Source of the DNA: Granulicatella elegans
Lineage (GTDB): Bacteria > Bacillota > Bacilli > Lactobacillales > Aerococcaceae
NCBI RefSeq assembly: GCF_020735385.1
Contig: NZ_CP085953.1
Coordinates: 1,736,001-1,800,000 of the forward strand
DNA length: 64,000 nt
Reading direction: 5' to 3'
Shown here: in pieces, positions 53,301 through 63,877 of the stretch
Position numbering within the stretch: the stretch's first letter is position 1
Layout of the letters: every line of letters starts with the position of its first letter
Notes under the pieces: generated by a model
What the model saw: the letters and a program-made list of their open reading frames with translations, nothing else
Told to the model about the DNA's origin: nothing
The model's database searches: none
Program-made: the position numbers and the translations under genes

Positions 53301-53366
53301 AATTGTTTCATCAACCCTATTTGACAAAGAGCCAATTGTTTCATCAACCCTATTTGACAAAGAGCC
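53301..53366. repeat. Two tandem copies of an ISL3-type terminal repeat
   Basis: Bases 53301-53333 and 53334-53366 are identical 33-mers. Reverse-complemented they begin GGCTCTTTGTCAAATAGG, like ISL3 inverted repeats. A third copy in the same orientation is at 58058-58090, and the identity of copies 1 and 3 extends seven more bases to their left. Confidence 0.9.
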
Positions 53367-53400
53367 AAAAATCTATACAGACCAATGCCTGTATAGATTT
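53367..53400 (-). terminator. Terminator of the surface protein gene
   Basis: The perfect 12-base stem AAATCTATACAG (53369-53380) with CTGTATAGATTT (53389-53400) directly follows the stop at 53404. T residues follow on the minus strand. Confidence 0.85.
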
Positions 53401-53403
53401 CAT

Positions 53404-55680
53404 TTACTTATTCTTTTTTCTTAAAAGTATAAGTCCTGCTCCGCTTAAAGCTAACATGATTATATCCAAACCTATTCCTGGATCATATGTTTCTGGAGCT
53501 ATATAATCTTGTGGAGGTGGCACTTCCTCTGATGAAGGTGGCACTTCCTCTGATGGAGGTGGTACTTCCTCTGATGAAGGTGGCACTTCCTCTGATGGAG
53601 GTGGTACTTCCTCTGATGGAGGTGGCACTTCCTCTGATGGAGGTGGTACTTCCTCTGATGGAGGTGGCACTTCCTTCGGTGGTGGTGGCACTTCCTTCGG
53701 TGGTGGTGGCACTTCCTTCGGTGGTGGTGGCACTTCCTTCGGTGGTGGTGGCACTTCCTTCGGTGGTGGTGGCACTTCCTTCGGTGGTGGTGGCACTTCT
53801 TTATCGATTATTGAAAATGTTTGGTCCTTATTTTCCAAATCATATTCTTTTCCTGCTAGAAGTCCATCTTCGAAGATTTCATAAGTTAAAACAAACTCAT
53901 CTCCATTACTATATGCACTTGCGTCAAAAGTTATTGTTATAGATGCTTCACCTTTTGCTGATGTAAGTTTTCCTGTTTCATAAATTATAGGGTCTTTTGT
54001 TTTTACTTCTTTCCCACTTGCTTTATGAATTAGTTTACCTACAAATTTATATGATTTACCTTCACTTAGTTTATCAAATTCAATTTTATCAGTCACTTTT
54101 GTTTCTGTTGATTTATCTAAATTTTTGCCCTTTTGATTAGGATGAGAGGCATAAGTTTTGAAGTCAAATTTTTCATTAACTATTGTGAAAGTCGGGATAC
54201 CTTGGCACGCTGTAGGTGGAATTTCACATCCACTTTCACTTCCACATCCACTTCCACTTCCACCTACAGAGCTTCCTCCTCCTCCTCCTACTACTAATTC
54301 AGGTACTGCTTGTGGGCTTATAGGTGGAACTTGTCCAGCTTCACCTCCACGTCCATGAGCAGGTATATTAGGTATATTAGGTTTTTCACAATCACCTTGA
54401 TTGCCTTCAAAAATAAGCTTAGCTGGTTCTGTTATATTTTTCTCATTATCTCCAATATAGAATCTATCACGAATATCTCTTTTTATATAGAAAGTTTTTA
54501 AGCTATATCCGTTATTGGTATCTGTTCGTAGCTCTTCTACTTTATATACATCATCTACATTAGTCATTTCATCGCGGTAAACATTAATGTTGAATCCGTA
54601 TTCATCTGAAAAAATTATATTTCCACCTTTAGAATCCTCTATTAATTTATAGGCTAAACGTTTTTTAGCGTAGTCAATTATTTTAGAATAATTAACTTTA
54701 TTGAATTTTTCTGCATCTAGTTTTCCATAATTAATAGTAATTTCGTTCATTGCAGAATCAATTCTATATCCAGGATTTGTTTTTGTAATTTTATCAAAAT
54801 AAATATCAAGTTTTAAAGATCCTACTCCATAATTAGTATGATAAAAATTAGTCGTAGTGTTTTCACCTTTATTAAGTTCTTCATATTTATAAAGATCTTT
54901 AACTATACCTTTTTCAAGAAACTTATCATTTGCATTTGGTGATGGCAGATCTGGTGGTCCATCTGATTCTCCTCCTAGAACTGGTGGTTCATCTTTATTT
55001 TGTGAATCGCCTGAAACTGGTGGTTTTTTTGGTCCTACTGGAACTGGTGGTCTTCCTGGTACTCCACCCGGAAATCTATGATTCCTAAAATCATTAATAT
55101 TTCCAAATATATCAGGATTATCTTTTTCAGGGTCTATAATTTTCCCAGACTTTCTAAGTTCTTCAACTATTTTTTCTATCTCTTTTCCACTAATTTCTTC
55201 ATATCTATTCTCTCTATTCTCAGGAAATAATCCGTATTCATCTTTATGAATATTCTCATTTTTATTCAAAAATAGTTTGTTGCTTTTGCCATTAGAGTCA
55301 GTTACTAAGATATGTGTTTCTCCTGTAATAAGATTTGTTATTTTAAAAGCGACTTTCATGGGATTTCCATTTTCATCTTTTTTAATTATAAGAAATCCAT
55401 TTGTGGGTCTATAAAAAAAACCGCCACCACCACCGCCAGATGAACCACCCCCAATAGGTTCTGGAATTTTCTCTATTACTGTTTCATCTTCTTCTGTTGA
55501 TGTTTTTGTTTGATTATCATTTTGAGTATTTTTATCTTCTACTACAGTTACAGTGTTTTCTGGTACTGTACTAGTATTTAGATTTTCAGATTCTGCTCCT
55601 ACACTTGCTTTTGCTGGCAATAATAATAATAATAAAATTGTAAGAAAAAATATTTTTTTGAATTTTATATTTTGACTCAT
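53404..55680 (-). CDS. Wall-anchored surface protein with SpaA-like and VaFE/thioester-type domains
   Basis: This protein has about 758 residues. It has a signal peptide (IFFLTILLLLLLPAKASVGA), a Gly-rich stretch, and an SpaA-like domain at about 95-145 (GFLIIKKDENGNPMKVAFKI, then ITGETHILVTDSNGK). An unassigned region of about 300 residues with Pro/Gly linkers follows, then a VaFE-type ester-bond domain (about 490-625, with KFDFKTYASHPN and VLTYEIFEDG). Fourteen 7-residue EVPPPxx repeats lead to the sorting signal APETYDPGIG, a hydrophobic helix and RKKNK. The signal departs from LPXTG. The nearby class B sortase and the second protein with the same signal suggest a dedicated anchoring set. 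The ATG at 55680 has AAAGGAG nine bases upstream. Probably acquired by transfer; function probably adhesion. Confidence 0.82.
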   Translation of the reverse strand: MSQNIKFKKIFFLTILLLLLLPAKASVGAESENLNTSTVPENTVTVVEDKNTQNDNQTKTSTEEDETVIEKIPEPIGGGSSGGGGGGFFYRPTNGFLIIKKDENGNPMKVAFKITNLITGETHILVTDSNGKSNKLFLNKNENIHKDEYGLFPENRENRYEEISGKEIEKIVEELRKSGKIIDPEKDNPDIFGNINDFRNHRFPGGVPGRPPVPVGPKKPPVSGDSQNKDEPPVLGGESDGPPDLPSPNANDKFLEKGIVKDLYKYEELNKGENTTTNFYHTNYGVGSLKLDIYFDKITKTNPGYRIDSAMNEITINYGKLDAEKFNKVNYSKIIDYAKKRLAYKLIEDSKGGNIIFSDEYGFNINVYRDEMTNVDDVYKVEELRTDTNNGYSLKTFYIKRDIRDRFYIGDNEKNITEPAKLIFEGNQGDCEKPNIPNIPAHGRGGEAGQVPPISPQAVPELVVGGGGGSSVGGSGSGCGSESGCEIPPTACQGIPTFTIVNEKFDFKTYASHPNQKGKNLDKSTETKVTDKIEFDKLSEGKSYKFVGKLIHKASGKEVKTKDPIIYETGKLTSAKGEASITITFDASAYSNGDEFVLTYEIFEDGLLAGKEYDLENKDQTFSIIDKEVPPPPKEVPPPPKEVPPPPKEVPPPPKEVPPPPKEVPPPPKEVPPPSEEVPPPSEEVPPPSEEVPPPSEEVPPSSEEVPPPSEEVPPSSEEVPPPQDYIAPETYDPGIGLDIIMLALSGAGLILLRKKNK
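53505..53800 (-). repeat. 21-base minisatellite coding for EVPPPPK/EVPPPSE units
   Basis: About fourteen 21-base units encode a proline-rich stalk. Six are EVPPPPK type, nearly identical at DNA level (CTTCCTTCGGTGGTGGTGGCA pattern on the plus strand), and eight are serine-bearing variants. Each unit keeps the frame, so length variation would only change stalk length. Confidence 0.9.
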
Positions 55681-55763
55681 GTCTTTCATCTCCTTTCTTT
55701 ATATATTTATCTTTGCTTTTATAGACAGAAACATTGTATTATTTTTTAGTGTTATTTCAAATC

Positions 55764-56115
55764 TTATGCTTTTTTTAATCCTTGTTTCTCGGCTTTTGAA
55801 ATCATGACTCTTGCATAGTAGATTCTTAAGAATTTGTTTAAGCCTGCAAATTTATAAACTTTTTTGGTTTTTCTTTCTTTTTCTTTTTTTATCATGTATT
55901 TATATATTTCGTTTTCTGGACTTTTAGCACTTATCATACATTTCATTGCCTGGTAGCCTACTTTTCGTAGTATTGCATTTCCTCTTTTACTTATTTTCCT
56001 TTGATTTGCTTTAAAGTTTTCTAATTCATATGATGGTGCGTCTATTCCAACAAAAGATATTAGATATTTTTTAAATTTTAATAAGTCACCAAATTCTACT
56101 ACTATAAATTATAGA
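55764..56115 (-). pseudogene. IS110-family transposase fragment, C-terminal
   Basis: The minus strand reads VVEFGDLLKFKKYLISFVGID, then FKANQRKISKRGNAILRKVGYQAMKC and ends IYYARVMISKAEKQGLKKA. This is the transposase_20 (C-terminal) part of IS110 transposases, with the SKRGN..LR signature. There is a stop just upstream and no N-terminal catalytic domain, so it is a remnant. The flanking bases to 56244 hold nothing else I can identify. Confidence 0.8.
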
Positions 56116-56244
56116 ACCAAAAGCACTACAGCAAAAATGCTTCCTTTTGAAAAGCCTCCTGATCCATGAGGGATTAGTTTTTTTTCTGGAAATGTTTAAT
56201 GTATTGTTAGGAATTACTTCCTTTTTTACACTATTTATGGTACT

Positions 56245-56268
56245 AAAAAGAGAGCCGCATGTCTCTTA
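56245..56268 (-). terminator. Terminator after the sortase gene
   Basis: On the minus strand AAGAGA, an eight-base loop (CATGCGGC) and TCTCTT are followed by a T run, immediately after the sortase stop. Confidence 0.65.
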
Positions 56269-56272
56269 AGTT

Positions 56273-57016
56273 TTATTTTTGCAGTACAGCCTGTACCGTC
56301 ATTCTGTCATCTAAGTAGGAACAAGTTGACAGAGTCAGAATCTTGTCTTCAAACTTAGGCAGTGGATAGTCTAGAATATTTTTGTCTTTAATTCTAGATA
56401 AAAAATCGCTCCATTTATCTTCATTATAGGACTTTGATCTGTAATCTTCGTAAGCCCCAACGTCATATACAGCAAATATCTTGTATACAAATCTTCCTTC
56501 CAAAGAATCTACTATTATATATGGATTCTTTTCAACGTACTCTCTATCCCTATACTTATTAAGAGCATTGAATACAAGTCCCGAACTTACGTTATGTCCG
56601 TAGAGGATAGTGTTTTGATCAGAGAAGTTATTGGAGTTTCTCGCATCCATGAATACCGATCCGAAAGGATGATAAGTGCCCGTGTAATCATGGTCAAGAT
56701 AGAATGAATTGTCCTTTCCTTGTACGATAGGAAAATCCAAATCCAAATTTTCTATAAATATTCGTCCAATCACTTCTGGATATCGTTTGTTAAGTGACTC
56801 TACAATTTCTCTGCCCGCCTGAATCTCTTTTTCTTCTATATCATCATCAGAACTATCTATAATATCTCTAGATATTTCTTCCACCCTAGAAGAATAGTCC
56901 TTTTTCAAAATATTATAAGATTTATTATCCATCTGATAGTCGTAAATCTTATAAACGGACCAAGCGATTATTATTAGAAGGGGGATTTGTAGAAAATTTA
57001 TTATCTTTTTTTTAAT
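56273..57016 (-). CDS. Class B sortase
   Basis: The body matches class B sortases: FPIVQGKDNSFYLDHDYTG, GSVFMDARN, the catalytic His in ILYGHNV, Cys in LTLSTCSY and Arg in DDRMTVQA. The first ATG is at 56932, but the frame stays open for 28 codons upstream. Those codons encode a basic start and one membrane helix (KKKIINFLQIPLLIIIAW), as class B sortases require. AGGAGG lies six bases before an ATT codon at 57016, which I take as the start, giving 247 residues. ATT starts are rare, so a start-codon mutation is an alternative. It follows the G5 protein gene by 18 bases. Confidence 0.82.
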   Translation of the reverse strand: MKKKIINFLQIPLLIIIAWSVYKIYDYQMDNKSYNILKKDYSSRVEEISRDIIDSSDDDIEEKEIQAGREIVESLNKRYPEVIGRIFIENLDLDFPIVQGKDNSFYLDHDYTGTYHPFGSVFMDARNSNNFSDQNTILYGHNVSSGLVFNALNKYRDREYVEKNPYIIVDSLEGRFVYKIFAVYDVGAYEDYRSKSYNEDKWSDFLSRIKDKNILDYPLPKFEDKILTLSTCSYLDDRMTVQAVLQK

Positions 57017-57034
57017 ATAAATCCTCCTTAAAAA

Positions 57035-58050
57035 TTAGTCTTTTTTATCTTCTTTCTTTTTCTTTTGAAGATAAGCAAGAAGTATTCCCGCAATACCTGT
57101 AGCGCCTACATATCCTCCGATTCCAGGGTCATAAGTCTTAGGAGCCTTTGAATAATCCTTCTTAGATGATTTTATGTTTTTACCTTTTACAGATTCAGAA
57201 CCTTCGTTATCAGAAGCGTAATCTTCTCCAGGTTCTTTGAATGGGTCTTCACTTGGTCTACCTGGTTTATTTGGCTTTTCTCCTGGTGTACCTGGTTTGT
57301 TTGGCTTTTCTCCTGGTGTACCTGGTTTATTTGGTTTCTCTTCACCTGGCTTTTCTGGATATTTTGGATTTTCTTTACCTGGTTTTTCCAGATCTTTTGG
57401 ATTTTCCGGTTTTTCTGGATCCTTACCTGGTGCTGGTGGGTTATCTGGTTTTTCGCATTTGCACTTAGTTCCCACTTTTACAATCTTCTTAACTGGTTTT
57501 TCTGTTACATTTTCTTCCCTAGAAACTTCCTTACTATTTTCGATAGTAATTGTAATTTCTTTCTTACCAAGTTTACCTTCTTGGGCTGTTTCAGTCTTTC
57601 CAGCTTCCATTTCAGGATCTTTGATAATTTCAACTTCGAAAGGAATTTCACTCTCAACTTTTACTTTGCCTTCAGTCTTAGAACCATATTCATACTTTGC
57701 ATTAGTAGGTTCAGTTCTTTCAACTTTAGTTTCTATCTTACCTGTTTCCTTATTGAAAGTAGTTGTAATAGTAACCTTACCTGGAGTGCCGTCTTGAATT
57801 TTCTTAACTTCTCCGGCCTTCAATTCAGGATTGTATTCGTATTCTGTATCGTGAGGAATTTTCTCTTCTTGAACAACTGGCTTGATACCAACTTTTACAA
57901 CTCTCTTAACTGGATCTTTAGTTTCTTCCTTGGTAACAAGTTTGTTTTGGTCTTTGTCATAAGAAGTTGTTATAGTAACTTTTCCTTTTTCTCCAGGTTT
58001 TACTTCTTCTTCCTTACCCATTTCAACATTTTCATCATAGATGTATTCAG
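57035..58050 (-). pseudogene. 5'-truncated G5/E-domain wall protein
   Basis: About 338 codons remain. They encode G5/E-type repeats (PHDTEYEYNPELKAGEVKKI, DGTPGKVTITTTFNKETG and related segments, the SasG/Aap pattern), a Pro/Gly/Lys collagen-like stalk (GEKPNKPGTP repeats), and the sorting signal APKTYDPGIGGYVGATG with a basic tail. There is no signal peptide. At 58050 the frame runs directly into an ISL3-type end, so the 5' part was removed, probably by an IS-adjacent deletion. An open frame continues to a TTG at 58084 inside the repeat, which is not a real start. It is followed by the sortase gene. Confidence 0.8.
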
Positions 58051-58090
58051 TCACTAAAATTGTTTCATCAACCCTATTTGACAAAGAGCC
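58051..58090. repeat. Third copy of the ISL3-type end, right border of the island
   Basis: These 40 bases are identical to 53294-53333 and in the same orientation. They lie between the truncated G5 gene and the tkt stop, which is only 11 bases away. Confidence 0.92.
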
Positions 58091-58101
58091 TATTTTTTTA
58101 T

Positions 58102-60099
58102 TTAAGTTAATGATAAATAAGTTGCCACTACATTTTCTACAGTAAATCCATAATCTTTCATAACTGTATTTCCGTTACCAGAAGCTCCGAATTTATCAAT
58201 CGTTACTAATTCTCCATCGAATCCTACATAACGATGCCATCCTAAGCTTGCACCCATTTCAATAGCAACACGTTTACGAACTGAACTTGGTAATACTGCT
58301 TCTTGATATTCTTTTGATTGTTCTTCGAAGCGATTCATCGCAGGCATTGAAACTACTGAAACATCATATCCTGTTTCTCGTAATACTTTTTGAGCTTCTA
58401 TTGCTAGATTCACTTCAGAACCAGTTGCGATAAGAATTCCTTCAGGAACTTCACCTTCTTGTTTGCTCACAACATATGCACCTTTATCAACTCCATCAAA
58501 AGCTAATTCCAACGAATGTTCTAATACTGGAAGATTTTGTCTAGATAGAACTAATAAGGATGGTCTAGTAGTATCTTCTAAAGCTGTTTTCCAAGCTGCG
58601 GCTACTTCATTTCCATCTGCTGGTCTAAAGACATTTGTATTTGGAGTTGCACGGAATGCTGCTAATTGCTCAATCGGTTCATGAGTTGGGCCATCTTCTC
58701 CAACAGCAATAGAATCATGCGTGTAAACATAAATTGTTGGTAATTTAGATACTGCAGCTACACGCATTGCTGGTTTCAAATAGTCTGAAAATACAAAGAA
58801 TGTACCAATATATCCTCTTGTACCACCATGTAATAAAATACCATTTAGTGCTGCCCCCATTGAAAACTCACGTACACCAAACCAAATATTACGTCCAGCA
58901 TAATTACTAGCTTCAAAATCAGTATCTGCTTTATTCATTGTATTATTTGAACAAGATAAATCTGCAGAACCTCCCCAGAATGATGGAATATGTTTTCCTA
59001 ATTCTTGAATCACTTCTTGGCTTGTGACACGAGAAGCTTTTGCAGGACTGTTAAATTCATATTTTGGTAAGACTTCTTTCCAATCCACTTCAATTTTTCC
59101 AAAGAAAGCATCTTCGAATTGTTTCGCTAATTCAGGATATTCTTTACGATATGCTTCGAATAATTCTTGCCATTCTTGATAATCTTTTTCCCCAGTTTGT
59201 ACTAATAATTTATCAAAACGATGAGCTACTTCTTCTGGCACTTCAAATGGAGCATATTCCCAGCCATAATTTTGCTTCATGATTTTAATACCTTCTTCTC
59301 CTAAAGGAGCACCATGAACTTTATTTGTTCCTTGGTTTGGAGCGCCGTATCCAATAATCGTTTTCACTTCAATTAAAGTTGGTTTTTCAGTTTCACCTTG
59401 CGCTTCTTCAATTGCCTCTGCAATTTCATCTAAGTCATTACCATCTTCAACTCGAATATAATTCCAACCTTGAGCAATAAAACGATCTTTCACACTCTCA
59501 TTAAATGATTTTGATAATTCACCATCTAATGTAATATCATTTGAGTCGTATAATACAATTAATTTATTTAATTTCAAAGTACCTGCTAATGAAGTTGCTT
59601 CATAAGAAATACCTTCCATTAAATCCCCGTCCCCACACATCACATAAGTATGATGATCTACAATTGGAAATTCTGGACGATTGTAAGTTGCAGCTAGGTG
59701 TGCTTCAGCCATTGCCATCCCTACACCATTGGCGAATCCTTGTCCTAGAGGACCTGTTGTTGCTTCTACTCCATCAGTGTGACCGACTTCAGGATGCCCT
59801 GGAGTTTTACTATTAAATTGACGGAAATTTTTTACATCTTCAATTGAAACTTGATAACCTGATAAATGTAATAATGAATATAAAAGTGCTGAACCATGTC
59901 CACCTGATAAAACAAAGCGATCACGATCGACCCATTTAGATTGTTTTGGATTTACTTTTAAATATTTTGACCATAATACATAAGCCATTGGAGCAGCACC
60001 AATTGGTAACCCTGGATGTCCAGAATTTGCGGCTTGAATGGCATCCACACTCATTGTACGAATTGTATCTACCGCTAATTGATCTACTTTATCAAACAT
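58102..60099 (-). CDS. tkt: Transketolase
   Basis: Transketolase (665 residues) moves two-carbon units between sugar phosphates in the non-oxidative pentose phosphate pathway, using thiamine diphosphate. Visible motifs are [49 protein letters not shown], the ThDP motif [13 protein letters not shown] and [23 protein letters not shown] lies five bases before the ATG at 60099, which is preferred to 60117. It lies downstream of DUF896, as in Bacillus (lexA, yneA, yneB, ynzC, tkt). The surface-protein island begins 11 bases after its stop. Confidence 0.96.
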   Translation of the reverse strand: MFDKVDQLAVDTIRTMSVDAIQAANSGHPGLPIGAAPMAYVLWSKYLKVNPKQSKWVDRDRFVLSGGHGSALLYSLLHLSGYQVSIEDVKNFRQFNSKTPGHPEVGHTDGVEATTGPLGQGFANGVGMAMAEAHLAATYNRPEFPIVDHHTYVMCGDGDLMEGISYEATSLAGTLKLNKLIVLYDSNDITLDGELSKSFNESVKDRFIAQGWNYIRVEDGNDLDEIAEAIEEAQGETEKPTLIEVKTIIGYGAPNQGTNKVHGAPLGEEGIKIMKQNYGWEYAPFEVPEEVAHRFDKLLVQTGEKDYQEWQELFEAYRKEYPELAKQFEDAFFGKIEVDWKEVLPKYEFNSPAKASRVTSQEVIQELGKHIPSFWGGSADLSCSNNTMNKADTDFEASNYAGRNIWFGVREFSMGAALNGILLHGGTRGYIGTFFVFSDYLKPAMRVAAVSKLPTIYVYTHDSIAVGEDGPTHEPIEQLAAFRATPNTNVFRPADGNEVAAAWKTALEDTTRPSLLVLSRQNLPVLEHSLELAFDGVDKGAYVVSKQEGEVPEGILIATGSEVNLAIEAQKVLRETGYDVSVVSMPAMNRFEEQSKEYQEAVLPSSVRKRVAIEMGASLGWHRYVGFDGELVTIDKFGASGNGNTVMKDYGFTVENVVATYLSLT

Positions 60100-60154
60100 A
60101 TTAACACTCCTATTCAAATAATTATTTTATTTATTTCCTATTTTGATGAAAAAA

Positions 60155-60403
60155 TTATTCTTCGTTACGACTATGTAATCCTTTTTCTCTTTGAATTTGC
60201 TTCAATTTTTCAGGAGTTACATCATTACCGTCTTCATCGACAACTTTTAATCCTTCAATATGATTTTTCATTCCTCCACGGAACGCTTCTAAATATTCTT
60301 GACGTAATAACAATTGTTCTTCTTGCTCTACAGATGTTAATCCAACTGTTTTTTTCTTACGAGCTAATTCATTAATTCTCGCAATTTTCTTAGGATCTAA
60401 CAT
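60155..60403 (-). CDS. DUF896 family protein (YnzC-like)
   Basis: This 82-residue protein has the DUF896 signature: [48 protein letters not shown]. It is divergent from lexA and upstream of tkt. In Bacillus subtilis ynzC sits in the SOS-controlled yneA-yneB-ynzC operon beside lexA. Here yneA and yneB are missing, but the LexA box in the shared intergenic region could still control this gene. The biochemical function is unknown. Confidence 0.92.
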   Translation of the reverse strand: MLDPKKIARINELARKKKTVGLTSVEQEEQLLLRQEYLEAFRGGMKNHIEGLKVVDEDGNDVTPEKLKQIQREKGLHSRNEE

Positions 60404-60482
60404 ATCAGACTTCCTTTCCTCATTTCTATTTCTACCTTTTTATCATACCATTATTTGTATAAAAAGAAAACACACTACCATG

Positions 60483-60496
60483 CGAACATTTGTTTG
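60483..60496. promoter_or_regulatory. LexA operator (SOS box)
   Basis: CGAACATTTGTTTG fits the Gram-positive LexA consensus CGAAC-n4-GTTYG and overlaps the lexA -35 box. It lies between divergent lexA and the DUF896 gene, so autorepression of lexA is expected. Confidence 0.88.
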
Positions 60497-60522
60497 ATTT
60501 AGTGTTCAATTTGTGCTATGAT
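60494..60522 (+). promoter_or_regulatory. lexA promoter
   Basis: TTGATT (60494-60499), a 17-base spacer and TATGAT (60517-60522) lie 30 bases before the lexA ATG. The SOS box covers the -35. Confidence 0.75.
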
Positions 60523-60551
60523 TACCTAAAAGAAATAGAGAAGGTGATACA

Positions 60552-61175
60552 ATGTCAAATGGAAAAGATTCAAAACAAATCGATGTTTTACGTTTTATAT
60601 ATGAAAAAGTTAAAAAACATGGTTATCCACCAACTGTTCGAGAAATTTGTAATGCCGTTGGACTTTCTTCAACATCGACTGTACATGGACACCTTTCTCG
60701 TTTAGAAAAAAATGGATACATTCAACGAGACCCTAGTAAACCTAGAGCCATTGAAGTAACACCAATTGGTCTAAAAACAATTGGTGCTACAGCTACTGCT
60801 ATTCCAATGTTAGGAACCGTTACTGCTGGTGCTCCTATTTTAGCAATCGAAGAGGCAAATGGATTCTTCCCCATTCCACCAGACTTACAACAAGATGCAG
60901 AAGACTTATTCATGCTGACCATTAAAGGAGACAGTATGATTAACGCAGGAATTTTCGATGGCGATTCTGTTATCGTACGAAAACAATCCACTGCTTCTAA
61001 TGGTGAAATCGTCATTGCAATGACTGAAGAAGACACTGCCACATGTAAAAGATTTTTTAGAGAATCTGACCATATTCGTTTAGAACCGGAAAATGATCAA
61101 CTAGATCCGATTATCTTACCTAATGTAACTATCTTAGGAAAAGTAGTCAGCCTCTATCGTAATCGAATTTTTTAA
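60552..61175 (+). CDS. lexA: LexA SOS repressor
   Basis: LexA (207 residues) has the N-terminal winged helix ([28 protein letters not shown], then [16 protein letters not shown]) and a C-terminal S24 autoprotease. The cleavage site Ala92-Gly93 is in [10 protein letters not shown], with catalytic Ser128 in KGDSMI and Lys166 in TATCKRFF. RecA filaments trigger self-cleavage and SOS induction. The gene has its own LexA box and a terminator after it. Confidence 0.97.
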   Translation: MSNGKDSKQIDVLRFIYEKVKKHGYPPTVREICNAVGLSSTSTVHGHLSRLEKNGYIQRDPSKPRAIEVTPIGLKTIGATATAIPMLGTVTAGAPILAIEEANGFFPIPPDLQQDAEDLFMLTIKGDSMINAGIFDGDSVIVRKQSTASNGEIVIAMTEEDTATCKRFFRESDHIRLEPENDQLDPIILPNVTILGKVVSLYRNRIF

Positions 61176-61189
61176 TAACAATTATAGTA

Positions 61190-61220
61190 AACTCTTTGTT
61201 TTTTAACGAAGAGTTTTTAT
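61190..61220 (+). terminator. lexA terminator
   Basis: AAACTCTT (61190-61197) pairs with AAGAGTTT (61209-61216), followed by TTATTTT. Confidence 0.8.
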
Positions 61221-61232
61221 TTTGTAGAAAAA

Positions 61233-61369
61233 ATCTTTCATAGTAGTAAGCGTAAAAGTTGCCGATGGGCAACTTTTACTAGGAAATTTCGAGACCTTAG
61301 GGTCGAAATTTAGACATGAGACTCACTTTTGCGAGGCTGCTACCGTCCTTTACTACTATATAGAAAGAT
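61233..61369 (+). repeat. Intergenic structured repeat, copy B
   Basis: The outer arms ATCTTTC plus TAGTAGTAA (61233-61249) pair with TTACTACTA plus GAAAGAT at the right end. Inside are the hairpin AAAAGTTGCC/GGCAACTTTT, the hairpin AAATTTCGA/TCGAAATTT (loop GACCTTAGGG) and the block GGCTGCTACCGTCC. It fills the convergent gap between lexA and pyk and ends 12 bases from the pyk stop. Confidence 0.8.
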
Positions 61370-61381
61370 CTATTTCAAATA

Positions 61382-62803
61382 TTAAAATGTTTTTTGGACT
61401 TTCAACATATTTGTTGAACCTGTTTCTCCAACTTTAAGACCTGCAGTAATAATTAATAATTCTCCTTTTTCAGCAAATCCTTTTTCTAACACGGTATCAT
61501 TTGCAAGCTTAAACATTTCATCAGTTGATGTAGGTCTATCGATTACAAAAGGTTGAACACCCCATACTAATGCTAACGCACGTTGTTGACGTTCAGTGTA
61601 TGTGATAGCCATAATATTTGCACTTGGACGATATTTAGAAATCATTTTTGGAGTATGACCAGATTGAGTTGCAGCTACAATTGTTTTAACATCTAAGTTT
61701 TTAGCTGTATGAGCTACTGAACGAGCAATCGCTTCTGCCACATCTGTTGCATCATAAGTTTTTAGTTTAAATTTATCTTGTCCACGTAATTCTCGTTCAG
61801 TACGTACACAAATGCTTGCCATTGTTTTAACAGCTTCTACTGGGTAGTCCCCTGCTGCAGATTCACCAGATAACATTACTGCATCTGTACCATCGAAGAT
61901 AGCATTTGCTACGTCTCCTGCTTCCGCACGAGTTGGGCGTGGATTACGTTGCATTGAATCTAACATTTGTGTAGCTGTGATTACTGGTTTACCACAAGCA
62001 TTACATTTCTTAATTAAAGCTTTTTGAACGATTGGAACTTCCTCTGCAGGAATTTCAACACCCATGTCTCCACGAGCAACCATTAAACCATCAGATAAAG
62101 CTAAGATTTCGTCAATGTTGTCGATACCTTCTTGGTTTTCAATTTTAGGAATAATTTGAATATGAGTTGCATCGTATTCTTCTAATAAATCTCTGATTTC
62201 TTGAACGTCTGATGCACGACGAACAAAACTTGCTGCGATATAGTCGATATCATTTTCAATACCGAAGATAATATCTGCTCTATCTTTTTCAGTGATTCCT
62301 GGTAATTTAGTACTTACGCCTGGAACGTTAACACCTTTTTTGTTTTTAACAACACCGCTGTTATTTACAACTGTTACGATTTCGCCATTTGCATGGTCAA
62401 TTTCAGTAACTGTTAAACCTACTAAACCATCATCGATTAAGATAGTAGATCCAACTTGAACATCGTTAATTAATTCTGGATAAGTAATAGAAATTTTTTC
62501 TTTAGTTCCTAATACTTGTGTCATTGAAATACGTAATACATCTCCAGTGAAGAATTCTAATGCTCCACCTTCCATATCATGTGTACGAATTTCTGGTCCT
62601 TTTGTATCTAATAAGATAGCAATCATTTTACCAGTTTCTTGACGTACTTTTTTAATATTGTTAATACGTGCTAAATGTTCTTCATGGTCTCCATGAGAGA
62701 AGTTTAAACGTGAAACGTTCATCCCTGCTTCTACTAATGCTGTTAATTTTTCAATTGATTCACTTGCTGGTCCAATTGTACATACAATTTTAGTTTTTTT
62801 CAT
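61382..62803 (-). CDS. pyk: Pyruvate kinase
   Basis: Pyruvate kinase (473 residues) makes pyruvate and ATP from phosphoenolpyruvate. Segments [44 protein letters not shown], the catalytic region [17 protein letters not shown], and [21 protein letters not shown] with MLDSM are all present. It lacks the extra C-terminal PEP-utiliser domain of Bacillus enzymes, as in streptococci and lactobacilli. It follows pfkA by 17 bases, forming a glycolytic operon. Confidence 0.97.
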   Translation of the reverse strand: MKKTKIVCTIGPASESIEKLTALVEAGMNVSRLNFSHGDHEEHLARINNIKKVRQETGKMIAILLDTKGPEIRTHDMEGGALEFFTGDVLRISMTQVLGTKEKISITYPELINDVQVGSTILIDDGLVGLTVTEIDHANGEIVTVVNNSGVVKNKKGVNVPGVSTKLPGITEKDRADIIFGIENDIDYIAASFVRRASDVQEIRDLLEEYDATHIQIIPKIENQEGIDNIDEILALSDGLMVARGDMGVEIPAEEVPIVQKALIKKCNACGKPVITATQMLDSMQRNPRPTRAEAGDVANAIFDGTDAVMLSGESAAGDYPVEAVKTMASICVRTERELRGQDKFKLKTYDATDVAEAIARSVAHTAKNLDVKTIVAATQSGHTPKMISKYRPSANIMAITYTERQQRALALVWGVQPFVIDRPTSTDEMFKLANDTVLEKGFAEKGELLIITAGLKVGETGSTNMLKVQKTF

Positions 62804-62820
62804 AAAAAATTACTCCTTAA

Positions 62821-63798
<978 letters not shown>

Positions 63799-63877
63799 TT
63801 AAAGTTAATTTTGGAACTCTTTTCCAATTTCTTTTCCTATTTTACCACTTTTCTACAAAAATGTCTTTTCTTTTCAT

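Noticed and set aside
53487-53942. Plus-strand 151-codon ORF of repeated VALPLMEV units
   Set aside because: It is the antisense shadow of the 21-base minisatellite in the wall-protein gene. It has no ribosome binding site, and the opposite strand has clear signal-peptide, domain and sorting features.
58051-58084. TTG start at 58084 for the G5 protein
   Set aside because: It lies inside an ISL3 end, lacks a signal peptide and arises only because the IS end happens to be open in frame.
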